From positions 248,001 to 312,000 of the forward strand of contig NZ_JAFAIX010000014.1 in NCBI RefSeq assembly GCF_019236475.1: a stretch of 64,000 bases of DNA, read 5' to 3'. This DNA comes from Chitinophaga sp. GTDB taxonomy: Bacteria > Bacteroidota > Bacteroidia > Chitinophagales > Chitinophagaceae. The position numbers and the translations under genes were made by a program. This document shows positions 57,701 through 64,000 of this stretch, piece by piece (position 1 is the stretch's first letter; the number at the start of each line of letters is the position of its first letter). Below the pieces are notes generated by a model that saw only the letters and a program-made list of their open reading frames with translations, searched no databases and was not told where the DNA came from.

Positions 57701-58758
57701 TTCTTAGCAGTGCTCCCGCAGCGGCTAGGGCACAGATTGAAGAGGTGGTCAGAACAGAACTGCGGATGGTGATGCTGATAGAATCGATGGATACCATAGA
57801 TGCCCGCCAGCGCTTTAATTTCCTGGGGATGGATTCTCTCATGGCCATATCCTTTGTAGCTCGACTGGAACAGTACTTTCATTGCAAGCTGCCTGCCACC
57901 ATGGCCTACAACTACCCTACCATAGAAGCGGTGAGCGATTTCATTTATTCGCTGGTGTATACAGATCACGGAATAGTTGAACAAGGTGCTGAACCTGAGA
58001 TTGCGCCCATACCTGAAACACCTCCTGCAAAAGCGTTTGTGGTATTGCAAGAGAAACATACGCCTATCAAACAGCGATTATACTGCTTCCCATACGCAGG
58101 TTCAGGGGCATCCGCCTTTGGCCGATGGGGAGATGCTTTCGGCTCGAACCTAGAGGTGATCGCTGTACAGCCACGAGGACGGGAAGAGCGCAGTCATGAA
58201 CCTGCATTCACAGATCTGCCAGCACTTATCCATGATTTGTTGCAGGAATATACAGATCCCGAAGAAGAATTTTACTTCTTCGGGCATAGCATGGGCGCAT
58301 TGATGGCGTATGAGTTTTATGCCGCCTTACAACGCGCAGGCAGGAAACTACCAGCAGGCATGATTCTATCCGGCTGCGGCGCCCCATTGGAGGCCAGCAA
58401 TGGCACTTTACATCAACTGAACGAAGAGTCCTTTATTGAAGAAGTATTGAGGAGTTATGGCGACCCTGGTATCGCCGCCGAAAGGAGAAAAGCCTTGCAG
58501 CATAGCAGTGAATTGTTACGTGCCGATCTACAAGTATTAGAATGTTATCAGCCGCATGGAGCAGCGATTACTGTTCCGCTGACCGTCGTTACTGGCTTGC
58601 AGGATCAATTGGCGCCACCTGCGGAAGTACGTCGTTGGATGGAGCTGGCCACGAATAATTTCTCTATTTGTTTCCTGAAAGCAGGCCATGACCTGGTACA
58701 GCAGAAAAGTCAAGATCTTATCAAAATCATTTCCTCAGCCATCAAGCAACCACTATGA
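51796..58758 (+). CDS. FAAL-KS-AT-KR-ACP-TE megasynthase (lipid/polyketide synthase)
   Basis: 2320 aa; the ATG at 51796 (MEHSTIVDLISRFPIG) is used because the frame upstream overlaps the previous gene. Domains: fatty-acyl-AMP ligase 1-545 (YIQYTSGSTGTPNGVI, FKPVYGLAEATLLVAGG, GRSKDIIIVRGVNYSADDLE); ketosynthase about 556-985 (DTACSSSL with C731, EAHGTGT H866, NIGHLEAG H904); acyltransferase about 1080-1375 (GHSIGEYAA, S1173; AFHSH, malonyl-type); ketoreductase about 1690-1880 (GGFGGLG; Y1854 in HYTAAN; Trp 8 residues before Tyr and no LDD motif, so A-type); carrier protein about 1975-2055 (GMDSL, S2014); type-II-like thioesterase 2090-2318 (GHSMGA S2165, GLQDQ, AGHDL). No DH or ER. No carrier domain lies between FAAL and KS. 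Expected product: a fatty acid extended once by malonate to a 3-hydroxy acid and released. Confidence 0.92.
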   Translation: MEHSTIVDLISRFPIGKANEKALVFLDHNGNESQTFTYRTLKQQCIAIAENLHTHLPSGEMVLLCTPEQSDFTTIFFGCMMAGIIPVPMPPVRNNKDKNGLERIIRILQEKHISTIILPDEQVDLFREALQMAHLSQVRLIPLERLQRPGITAVALPVISETDIAYIQYTSGSTGTPNGVIIRHQQAISNLAFMYRVFQRKEMVRVAGWLPFHHDMGLIGHLLTVLYEHGFGVFISPQTFMASPALWLKMIGQYQANAAAAPPFAFDHCCNKINSPDGLQLSSWKYAYVGAETIAPEVLQRFATRFAPAGFDLHTFKPVYGLAEATLLVAGGGKGLDELLPLTHKRTTGKSVRQLLPYPTDPEVQIIIQDAETGQPLAAGAEGEIYILGAGNASGYLEDKGMEAIQEGAPIKTGDTGFLEDGRLYITGRSKDIIIVRGVNYSADDLENTIRYHQPDIQTNDRTVCISHFANGEQLFVFQEIHRHTDNTTQERIISSIKGSLAEGYGITPDNIVLVPSGCIPRTTSYKVSRKACLTQYLQGKLPVIHTNTAAAMTPDDAVVIVSMACRFPGGANSPEAFWELLQQGTDAISEVPPSRWDNDVFYDEKPAMPGKVNTRWGGFVADIDMFDPALFGISPHEAPEIDPQQRMLLETSWRLLENAGWKKEQLAGTDTGVFLGVSTNDYLYMKIKLIPGMESFNAYSGLGNANSLTANRISYTYDLKGPSMAIDTACSSSLTAFHLAVKAIRNGECTQAIAGGVNALLSPGPTITLSQFGMMSPVGRCKTFDASADGYVRAEGCGMVMLKRRSAALRDGDPILATVLASAAGQDGKSNGITSPDGPAQYRLISRTLTEAGVSPETISFIEAHGTGTALGDPIELEQLVKIYGQGTGTDCYVGAVKANIGHLEAGAGIAGLLKAVLMLQHGKIPPQPHLRELNPRIHLEGSRLKIPTVLSNWASAGPRRTAISSFGFGGALAHAILEEATPVPAPAPLEHALFTQTPFIFSAHTPEGLLQQADNWIDFLSKEPAIGVHDLCYSQALTRTDLRFRQAFLTDSKAALLQKLKAFREGVIQSADTTTDGQRCFIFSGQGDQYKSMGRELYFHFPAFRRAFDRCAAAADDPETGYSLVGMINGKEEGTFLLGHDYQPVLFAVQYALGILLEESGCIPALMLGHSIGEYAAACLAGCFEPETGIAMLKKRAALLTALPREGGMLTIFTDKDTVAAAIAGIPEIGIAALNSPVKTVVSGSPDAINAVTTFFSAQKIGLYTLKVAQAFHSHYMDPILEPYREFLQQFTFRAPSRRWISSFHGAEMTIAPDADYWVQQTRQAVNFKQALTLLASEKIREFVEIGPGGNTLLAVSETIDCSNTQLLRTLNFRKGDRTEGYFLMEALCRMYCAGANIHWEQVLQGKAFPAIIPGQAFQHKRYWLPGLSPEQLTAFADQGHHSRSVQKTLTDCFYQIRWNPAGTITTDIPEDVLRKKINWIIAAPAGAVTDQLLQRLKAVQKSVYWFCTGGDIAGKNRADYQFEVRSTKADYRRALDKVVNLQRKENEREWKIIYADASLSDYQGSTPHQRISDSVSSLIPFLQAVKESALVMPLWLLTRHAQPVPAVTKALQLAASPLWGFGKTLFLEHPEWRGGMIDISGPEDVPALLHKVLLPGKEHCIILRKEQQYITQLAPVREMPTTTATLRQDGAYIITGGFGGLGLACASWLAGKGVKHLVLLGRRTLPAMESWSNLEASHPEYTIIQQLIHLQREGVHVETHRIDVRDSAALTQVFEQLDKRKIPVRGVLHAAGVNWFSKVMDLDNSQLADTLQIKTDASWQLHQLTKDRDLDCFLLFSSVSALWGSVDLSHYTAANYYMDMLSMYRVGMGLPATSIDWGPWAEAGMSAGEHETHVLQQLGFRLLPSSKALACMETAIAKKEPLLLIADIDWEKFRLFTDFSLQPSLFSQVVKNNTANTPAASNLDHILSSAPAAARAQIEEVVRTELRMVMLIESMDTIDARQRFNFLGMDSLMAISFVARLEQYFHCKLPATMAYNYPTIEAVSDFIYSLVYTDHGIVEQGAEPEIAPIPETPPAKAFVVLQEKHTPIKQRLYCFPYAGSGASAFGRWGDAFGSNLEVIAVQPRGREERSHEPAFTDLPALIHDLLQEYTDPEEEFYFFGHSMGALMAYEFYAALQRAGRKLPAGMILSGCGAPLEASNGTLHQLNEESFIEEVLRSYGDPGIAAERRKALQHSSELLRADLQVLECYQPHGAAITVPLTVVTGLQDQLAPPAEVRRWMELATNNFSICFLKAGHDLVQQKSQDLIKIISSAIKQPL

Positions 58759-59507
58759 GCCATCCAATAAAACCTTGGTATAATGTATTTGGGGGACGCT
58801 ATACCGGCGAACAGCCCCCCTTCTATAACAGAGAGGAACTACCCTGGGTACAGGTCCTAGAAGATAACTGGGAAATCATCCGAGATGAAGTAACAGGACT
58901 AATGCAGGAAAAACCGGCCCGGTTACGTCCTTATTTCATTAATAAGTCGATGTCCTTTCCTCCTAAAAAGTGGAAGACGATGGGGTTGTATTTCTGGAAA
59001 TTCACGATGCATGACAATTGCAGGAAATGTCCGGAAACAGTGAAGTTAATGAAACAGATCCCAAATCTGACCTCTTGTTCGCTGAGTGTGTTGGAGCCGG
59101 GGTCTAATATCAATCCGCATCAAGGAGATACGGATGCTATTATCCGTTGTCACTTAGGGCTCTCCGTGCCCGCAGCGCTGCCGGATTGCGGATTCCAGGT
59201 ATCTAAGGAGATACGGCCATGGGAAAATGGGAAAGCCCTCCCCTTTTGCGATGCACATACGCATACCGCCTGGAACCATTCCGATAACAGGAGATTGATC
59301 CTAATCATTGATGTGATACGGCCGGAGTATGCTAAACAGGAGAATATGATTTGTGCCCATGTGCTGGCATCTTCTGTCTTGCAAATGTTGTATCAGCGCT
59401 TTGCCTTTTTAGGGCGGCAATCGGGCTACCTTAAGAAGTACCTCTACAATCTGCTACGGTATTCTATTTGGGTGGTGTTGCCGATTCAACGGTTGAAATT
59501 TTTTTAA
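58755..59507 (+). CDS. Aspartyl/asparaginyl beta-hydroxylase family dioxygenase
   Basis: A 250-aa Fe(II)/2-oxoglutarate enzyme. The jelly-roll metal site is visible: NPHQGDTDAIIRCHLGL (H and D ligands), then HTAWNHSDNRRLILIIDV (distal H, and Arg for 2-oxoglutarate). LTSCSLSVLEPGSNI before it is family-typical. LpxO, which 2-hydroxylates lipid A acyl chains, belongs to the same family, so the substrate may be the acyl chain made by the megasynthase rather than a protein. The tail (200-250) is hydrophobic and basic (LKKYLYNLLRYSIWVVLPIQ) and may sit at the membrane. It overlaps the megasynthase stop by 4 bp and is the last gene before a very strong terminator. Confidence 0.85.
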   Translation: MSHPIKPWYNVFGGRYTGEQPPFYNREELPWVQVLEDNWEIIRDEVTGLMQEKPARLRPYFINKSMSFPPKKWKTMGLYFWKFTMHDNCRKCPETVKLMKQIPNLTSCSLSVLEPGSNINPHQGDTDAIIRCHLGLSVPAALPDCGFQVSKEIRPWENGKALPFCDAHTHTAWNHSDNRRLILIIDVIRPEYAKQENMICAHVLASSVLQMLYQRFAFLGRQSGYLKKYLYNLLRYSIWVVLPIQRLKFF

Positions 59508-59520
59508 AAAATGAAGGTGT

Positions 59521-59570
59521 ATCAAAACCGGTAATTGACGTCTGCGACGTCAATTACCGGTTTTGATTTT
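59521..59570 (+). terminator. Perfect 21-bp terminator stem closing the megasynthase operon
   Basis: The arm 59521-59541 is exactly complementary to 59547-59567 around a 5-nt loop (CTGCG), beginning 14 bp after the stop at 59507 and followed by TTTTTCG from 59567. It is the longest perfect stem in the window and also faces the convergent J-domain gene. Confidence 0.9.
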
Positions 59571-59572
59571 TC

Positions 59573-59620
59573 GTCGTCCCTGCCCTGCGGGCAGGGACGA
59601 CAGGCAGGGGCGTTTTGCCT
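59573..59620. repeat. REP-like two-hairpin element, copy 2
   Basis: Hairpin 1 is a perfect 13-bp stem GTCGTCCCTGCCC (59573-59585 with 59589-59601), loop TGC. Hairpin 2 is AGGCA / TGCCT (59602-59606 with 59616-59620, loop of 9). In copy 1 (18947) the second stem is AAGCA / TGCTT: both strands changed together, keeping the pairing. It lies between convergent genes, as copy 1 does. Confidence 0.75.
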
Positions 59621-59645
59621 TCATTGCCATTTAGGAAAATTTGAT

Positions 59646-60272
59646 TTATTTCACTTTGAGGTGTCTGTCTATGTTCTTATAACTGGTATCTTGTACCTCT
59701 TGCGTACTTTTAATGGACATACCATCCATCAGTCCAGGCAGGCTATCACTCACGTACATGCCGTTTCCTGAGCCATTATCGATATGCCTAAAGCCAGGGA
59801 TTGAATCGCCTGAATAATAAACTTTTACGTCCTCGGACTTCCAGGTAGGAGTATTATTCATCCTGGAAACATGAACCAATACGATGATACCAATTACTAT
59901 CAGTCGTATATATTTCCCCGCAGAGGAACTACTTTCTTTCGTGGTATCGTTGCCGTTAGTATAACGGTAGCTGAATTGGGAAGAGGAATCATGCGTCTCC
60001 CATTTCTCCCATTCCTCATATGTATAGGATGAAGTGGAGTCGGGAGCTTGTTGTCGCGCAGCATTTCTCAAATACGCATCATGTATTATTCTGCGACTCG
60101 GGTTTGACAGTACTTCGTACGCCTGTTGCAGTTCTTTGAATTTCTCTTCCAAGTATTTATCGCCCCCGTTTAGATCCGGGTGGTATTTTTTCGATAGTCT
60201 TCTATAGGCGGCTTTAATCTCATCTTGTGTGGCCTGCTGGCTTACGTCAAGAATCTGATAATAGTTATTCAT
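59646..60272 (-). CDS. Membrane-anchored J-domain (DnaJ-like) protein
   Basis: A 208-aa co-chaperone-like protein. Residues 1-68 are a J domain (MNNYYQILDVSQQATQDEIK, HPD at 31-33, FKELQQAYEVLSNPSRR). A polar Ser/Thr/Glu linker (70-118) precedes a single hydrophobic segment, YIRLIVIGIIVLVHV (about 121-135). The last about 70 residues (WKSEDVKVYYSGDSIPGFRHI...NIDRHLKVK) are a short outer or periplasmic tail of unknown fold. With the J domain N-terminal and one membrane segment, it probably recruits DnaK to the inner face of the membrane. It lacks the G/F and zinc-finger parts of DnaJ. It is convergent with the megasynthase operon; its upstream region holds the candidate small RNA. Confidence 0.88.
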   Translation of the reverse strand: MNNYYQILDVSQQATQDEIKAAYRRLSKKYHPDLNGGDKYLEEKFKELQQAYEVLSNPSRRIIHDAYLRNAARQQAPDSTSSYTYEEWEKWETHDSSSQFSYRYTNGNDTTKESSSSAGKYIRLIVIGIIVLVHVSRMNNTPTWKSEDVKVYYSGDSIPGFRHIDNGSGNGMYVSDSLPGLMDGMSIKSTQEVQDTSYKNIDRHLKVK

Positions 60273-60400
60273 AAGTACAAAGGGAACGGCTAAACGTATT
60301 TATGGTTCCAATATATTAAATAAATACAATAACAATGGTGGAAATACCAAAGACGGAGTGGAAGACTTTCTGGGAATAACGTTAACACCTATATGAAAAT

Positions 60401-60486
60401 AAAAAGGGGTCGCTAAGACTAGCGACCCTTCTCTGTACTATCCTATGAAAACCTTAGATAACCATATGAATAATAATCCATATTAT
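60401..60486 (-). ncRNA. Candidate small RNA or leader-peptide transcript
   Basis: On the minus strand: a perfect -7 box TATCTTTG (60499-60492), then a predicted start near 60486, a 12-codon ORF MDYYSYGYLRFS (60481-60443), then an 8-bp stem GGGTCGCT/AGCGACCC (60428-60421 with 60414-60407) followed by five T and more A/T. Promoter and terminator enclose about 85 nt. No -33 TTTG at normal distance was found. It could be a free small RNA or a Tyr-rich leader peptide with an attenuator ahead of the J-domain gene, which starts 128 bp below the hairpin. Confidence 0.4.
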
Positions 60487-60860
60487 CCCTGCAAAGATAG
60501 CCCCAGGATATCACATCATTTGTAGTACAACTACGATATATTTACTTGATAATTAATTATTTGTGAAAATATTAGGCGCCAGGCGGAAGTCCGGCACCGT
60601 CATTTATATGTACCTATTGTAGTCAAAGTGGTCAAGTGTTATTGAGACCATATCTTGCCAATATGGATCTTAAGTTGACCTTCTGTTAAATTTAAATGGC
60701 GGATCTATCCGCAGATCCGGGAATAATTTGTGGTTGTGTGCTAATTGGAATAGGATGGTAACAGGGACCGCAAAGGTAGTACCCAGCAAAATAAACCGCT
60801 GTAGTTGGTCGAATTAATGTCATGTAGTTTTTATACTACAAAAACTAAGGATATAAAAAC

Positions 60861-60868
60861 TAACTTTG
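60861..60868 (+). promoter_or_regulatory. -7 promoter box (TAACTTTG) of the response regulator gene
   Basis: An exact TAnnTTTG match 25 bp before the ATG at 60894. No clear -33 TTTG. A small inverted repeat (TGTAG/CTACA, 60824-60840) just upstream could be an operator. Confidence 0.5.
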
Positions 60869-60893
60869 CCGCATATACGATAAGAACATACCT

Positions 60894-61529
60894 ATGAAGT
60901 CAATTTTAATTTTAGAAGATCATGTGATTGTGAGGATGGGCATATCGGCGATTGTCAAAAACCTGTTCGGACGGGTAACTATTGTGGAGTCGGATAACTT
61001 TAATGAAACCATCCAAATATTAGGAAACCGATCATTTGATTTATTAATATTAGACATCAATATTCCCGGGGGAAACAACCTGAAGATGATTGACGCCGTG
61101 AGATTGCGGCAACCGGAAATCCGCATACTAGTTTTCTCCGGGTATGATGAACAACTGTTTGGTGTTAACTACATACAAGCTGGCGCCAATGGCTATTTAC
61201 ACAAGGATGCCTCAGAAGAAGAAATCCGGAAGGCCCTTTTGATGGTCATGAATCGTGAAACTTATTTGAGCGCCACCCTGAAAGATCAACTGGTACAGCG
61301 AATCAGCAATCGTTCGCGGGCTACCCCAGCCAATCCTTTGCATGCCCTATCTGGTCGGGAGAAGGAAGTACTCACGCTCTTGGTGAAAGGAAACAATAAC
61401 ATGAGTATCGCTAAAACATTGAATTTACAGGTGACGACTGTGAGTACTTACAAAAATAGGATATTCGAAAAACTGGAAATTTCCAATATCATTGAACTAA
61501 CAGAAAAAGTAAGATTATATAGCAATTGA
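60894..61529 (+). CDS. NarL/FixJ-type LuxR-family response regulator
   Basis: A 211-aa two-component regulator. The receiver (1-120) has LEDH near the N-terminus, the phospho-acceptor D54 in LLILDINIPGG, VFSGYDE and the switch Lys in YLHKDASEEE. A LuxR-type helix-turn-helix lies at about 148-205 (LSGREKEVLTLLVKGNNNMSIAKTLNLQ, VSTYKNRIFEKL). Its last 15 bp overlap the end of the opposite-strand histidine kinase, which has no receiver or DNA-binding domain of its own; the two are probably partners. Confidence 0.92.
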   Translation: MKSILILEDHVIVRMGISAIVKNLFGRVTIVESDNFNETIQILGNRSFDLLILDINIPGGNNLKMIDAVRLRQPEIRILVFSGYDEQLFGVNYIQAGANGYLHKDASEEEIRKALLMVMNRETYLSATLKDQLVQRISNRSRATPANPLHALSGREKEVLTLLVKGNNNMSIAKTLNLQVTTVSTYKNRIFEKLEISNIIELTEKVRLYSN

Positions 61530-64000
61530 TATGGTCAGGCTTGCTCCTTTACCAGGAATGCTTTGTACATATAATTGTCCTTTCAAGAGACGTATCAGTT
61601 CCAGTACCATTGCCAATCCGATGCCATAAGGAATCAGTTTTGTAGCAGATAAGGACGCGTCTTCCAAACCAGCTTCTCGTTGTAACCATGCCAATACTTC
61701 CGGTTGAAATCCATCGCCGGTATCACTAATCGTGATATGCACCCTTTGCCCACGAGTGGTGGCAGCCAAGCGAATATCCCCATCTACCGTGTGTTTCACC
61801 GCATTATCCAATAGGTTATGAATGATAATGCCTAATATCATGAGGTTACTGCGGACCAGCATCCCTATTGGAATTTCATTATGGATGGTTGTTTGTTTAG
61901 TAGTGGCTATTGGTGCAAAAATGGCGATTTTCTCTTCTACTAAGTATAACAGGTCTATCTGCTCCATATCCACCGTACTACCCTTCAAATTTGTTTTAAT
62001 ATAGCTGATCAGGTTATCTAGGAGGAAGTACATCCGATACGAGGTATCATAAATAATTCCCGCCTCTTCTTTCATTTGGTCTGCAGCGAGTTCCTTATCA
62101 ATCATACGTTCTGCGCCATACAGGAGGTAACGCATGGGGGTTTTGATATCGTGAGAGATAGCAGCCACCAGTTTTTCTTGCATCAGCATTTGTTCCCTTA
62201 ACTTACTTTCTGAAGCCGCCAGCTCTCTAGTACGGGTTTGCGCATATTGATCCAGCTCGATATTTCTTTTTTTCAGGAAGTACATGCGTAGACTGAAATA
62301 CAGGAAAATCAATAACAGTCCAAGATTCACCAGTAATATTTTGAACCACGCCGTTTCATAATAGGCTGGCGCCACCATTATCACCAGGTTGCGATAGGCG
62401 TAATTACCATAACCAAAACCATTCAACTTCCTGATCAAGAGCGCATGTGGGCCGGAAGGAAGCGCAGAAAAAGCCAAGATGTGATTATCCGGAACACTGA
62501 GCCAGGCAGTATCCTTATAATCCGTCACCAGCGCATATTCCATCTGGAGATTGTAATCATTGCCGTAGTAAGGCGTACTGAATTCAACCGTCAATTGTTT
62601 GAATTGATGCTGGAGCCATACGGTATCATAGTCGCTGTACGTTTTGCCATCTACTGTAATCGCATCCAGGTGCAAAGGCTTTCCTGGCAGATCATATAGC
62701 TTTTGTTGGGGCGATAATAAAACAAAGCCATTCATGGACGGCAGGGAAATTCGACCATCTTCCAGCGTGAGGGAGCAAGGGCCACAACCGCCATTAAATT
62801 CATTTGTATTGAAGCCCGATTCCCTGGCATAGTACAAATAAAACAAGTGGTATTTCTCCGGCCAGCGTGCGTAATCCAGCAAATCCTGTTTGGAGGCCTG
62901 GAACAGTCCTTTATTGGTGGTTAACCATATATAGCCATATTCATCTGGAACAACGCAGTGTACTACCGATAGGAAATTCTGTTTATCCAAGGGAAAGGTA
63001 GTCAGTCGATGGCCATCAAAAAGATAAAAGCCAAAGCCATAGGTACTGATCCATATTTCATTTGTATTAACTGCTTTTATGCTCTTGATAGGCTTATTTT
63101 CCAGTCCGGGTACGCGTATTGCATGCCTGCTACCAGCCGGACAGTACCAAAGTCCTTTCACGGTTCCGATCCATAAAGTGCCATCTTTCCCCATGACCAG
63201 GGGGGCAATACGATCTGGTAATTGCAGATATGGATGTAGTATTCCATCCTTCAAATACAGCAGTTCTCCGTTACCTTTACCTATCCATAACCGTTCATGC
63301 TGGTCCGCATAAATGTAGGTTATAAATGACGGAAAGGTATAGGCGTTTAATATGCTGCTACATGCGGAGTCCAGTTCATATAATCGCGTATCTTTTTTAT
63401 ACCAGATATGATGCCGATGATCTATTTCTAAGTTATATTTATCCGAAACGAAGATATTTTTTAAAGCAGGCATGGGTATACTTTTCCTCGTCGTATCCGC
63501 GAAATGTATATTTCCGGCGGGCGTGAGTACTGTATTGGGGCCATAATGCACCTGGGCATATTGAACGGGGTCAGCTCCACCGTGTGCGAACGTGCTGAAT
63601 ATCTTTTTCGTGTAGGTATACAAGCCATATCGTCGGCTGCCCATGAAAAGGCGTGCGGCAGTAGGATTATAATAAATGGAGCCAATATCCATTAGCTTTA
63701 AATCAATGCCGGCCAACAAAAGCGTAGTATGGAAACTTCCATTGGGGAGTTGGGTTACCTGGTAGAGTGCATTATCCAGGTAGAAAAACAGTTGTCCAGC
63801 CGCCGCATTCCAATACAACTGCAGTTTATTTCGATAGGTATTCCAGTATTTATTAGTGGTAATATCTCCTGTAACCTGGCGGGGTACTGGTTTTAAATGA
63901 TCAAAGCCAAAAAGGGTTCCACTGCAGGTATCCAGGTAAAATAACTCCTTCTCGAAAAAAAAGAAGGAAAGTCGGTCTGTATACTTGAATTCCACCTGTT
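61515..64000 (-). CDS. Reg_prop/Y_Y_Y sensor histidine kinase (5' end outside the window)
   Basis: Partial gene: the reading frame is open to the window end, so the N-terminus and signal are missing; at least 828 codons are seen. The visible outer part is a two-component-type beta-propeller (Reg_prop-like blades such as RLWIGKGNGELLYLKDG, LWIGTVKGLWYCPAG, YIWLTTNKGLFQASK) followed by a Y_Y_Y domain (LTVEFSTPYYGNDYNLQMEY). One membrane helix follows (FKILLVNLGLLLIFLYFSL), then a HisKA domain (AAISHDIKTPMRY, His codon at 62151-62153) and a HATPase domain (IIHNLLDNAVKHT, SDTGDGF, YGIGLAMVLE). Unlike many Reg_prop hybrids there is no fused receiver or AraC domain. It probably senses an envelope or sugar signal and passes it to the adjacent LuxR-type regulator. 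Confidence 0.9.
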   Translation of the reverse strand, partial: QVEFKYTDRLSFFFFEKELFYLDTCSGTLFGFDHLKPVPRQVTGDITTNKYWNTYRNKLQLYWNAAAGQLFFYLDNALYQVTQLPNGSFHTTLLLAGIDLKLMDIGSIYYNPTAARLFMGSRRYGLYTYTKKIFSTFAHGGADPVQYAQVHYGPNTVLTPAGNIHFADTTRKSIPMPALKNIFVSDKYNLEIDHRHHIWYKKDTRLYELDSACSSILNAYTFPSFITYIYADQHERLWIGKGNGELLYLKDGILHPYLQLPDRIAPLVMGKDGTLWIGTVKGLWYCPAGSRHAIRVPGLENKPIKSIKAVNTNEIWISTYGFGFYLFDGHRLTTFPLDKQNFLSVVHCVVPDEYGYIWLTTNKGLFQASKQDLLDYARWPEKYHLFYLYYARESGFNTNEFNGGCGPCSLTLEDGRISLPSMNGFVLLSPQQKLYDLPGKPLHLDAITVDGKTYSDYDTVWLQHQFKQLTVEFSTPYYGNDYNLQMEYALVTDYKDTAWLSVPDNHILAFSALPSGPHALLIRKLNGFGYGNYAYRNLVIMVAPAYYETAWFKILLVNLGLLLIFLYFSLRMYFLKKRNIELDQYAQTRTRELAASESKLREQMLMQEKLVAAISHDIKTPMRYLLYGAERMIDKELAADQMKEEAGIIYDTSYRMYFLLDNLISYIKTNLKGSTVDMEQIDLLYLVEEKIAIFAPIATTKQTTIHNEIPIGMLVRSNLMILGIIIHNLLDNAVKHTVDGDIRLAATTRGQRVHITISDTGDGFQPEVLAWLQREAGLEDASLSATKLIPYGIGLAMVLELIRLLKGQLYVQSIPGKGASLTISIAI

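Larger units (their letters stand above)
60273..60893. other. 621-bp intergenic region between J-domain gene and response regulator
   Basis: It holds the minus-strand candidate small RNA or leader (60401-60486) and the regulator's -7 box (60861). Further structure: overlapping, mutually exclusive hairpins at 60699-60718 (GCGGA/TCCGC at 699-712 versus GGATCT/AGATCC at 701-718), and TGTAG/CTACA around 60824-60840. No protein gene is seen. Confidence 0.4.

Overview
The window looks like a chromosome segment from a Bacteroidota species of the Chitinophaga type. The evidence is a type IX secretion (T9SS) type-B C-terminal domain protein next to PorP/SprF and OmpA/PD40 proteins, LytS/LytTR and Reg_prop/Y_Y_Y sensor kinases, a lone MacB/FtsX permease, the absence of Shine-Dalgarno sequences, and several TAnnTTTG-like -7 boxes. 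No tRNA, rRNA, CRISPR array, insertion sequence or phage gene was seen.

Layout. (1) 1-2.8 kb: a minus-strand outer-membrane beta-barrel gene with its own terminator, and a secreted GH16 glycosidase. (2) 2.9-18.9 kb: a surface operon of four genes: a 1468-aa PKD-like repeat adhesin, a 2908-aa protein with about 21 DUF11 repeats and a T9SS type-B tail, a PorP/SprF protein, and a TPR/PD40/OmpA protein. The last two probably deliver or anchor the adhesins. (3) 18.9-28 kb: a small secreted protein; a LytTR regulator and LytS-type kinase preceded by three 13-bp direct repeats at an exact 21-bp period; a secreted protein and an S41 peptidase joined by a large palindrome; a secreted alpha/beta-hydrolase-like protein; and an ABC permease. 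(4) 28.5-51.7 kb: an unusual same-strand block of 12 genes with no recognisable signal peptides. It holds a 203-aa protein, three tandem glycine-rich paralogues, a double lipase-3-like protein with both catalytic serines replaced by glycine, a 3203-aa giant (DUF6603-like C-terminal region), four further large unknown proteins joined by 4-bp overlaps or 9-10 bp gaps, and two small proteins. (5) 51.8-59.5 kb: a 2320-aa FAAL-KS-AT-KR-ACP-TE lipid/polyketide megasynthase overlapping an Asp/Asn beta-hydroxylase-family gene, closed by a perfect 21-bp terminator stem. (6) 59.6-64 kb: a membrane J-domain protein, a possible small RNA or leader, and a NarL-type response regulator overlapping tail-to-tail a Reg_prop histidine kinase cut by the window end.

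The best candidate for an undescribed system is 28.5-59.5 kb, in which polyglycine proteins, a pseudo-lipase and giant beta-rich proteins are followed by a FAAL-PKS that would make a hydroxylated lipid. That the two halves work together is an inference from order, strand and spacing. Two other structured elements stand out: a two-copy REP-like element whose second stem shows a compensatory base change, and a four-unit, about 1070-bp super-repeat inside the DUF11 gene.
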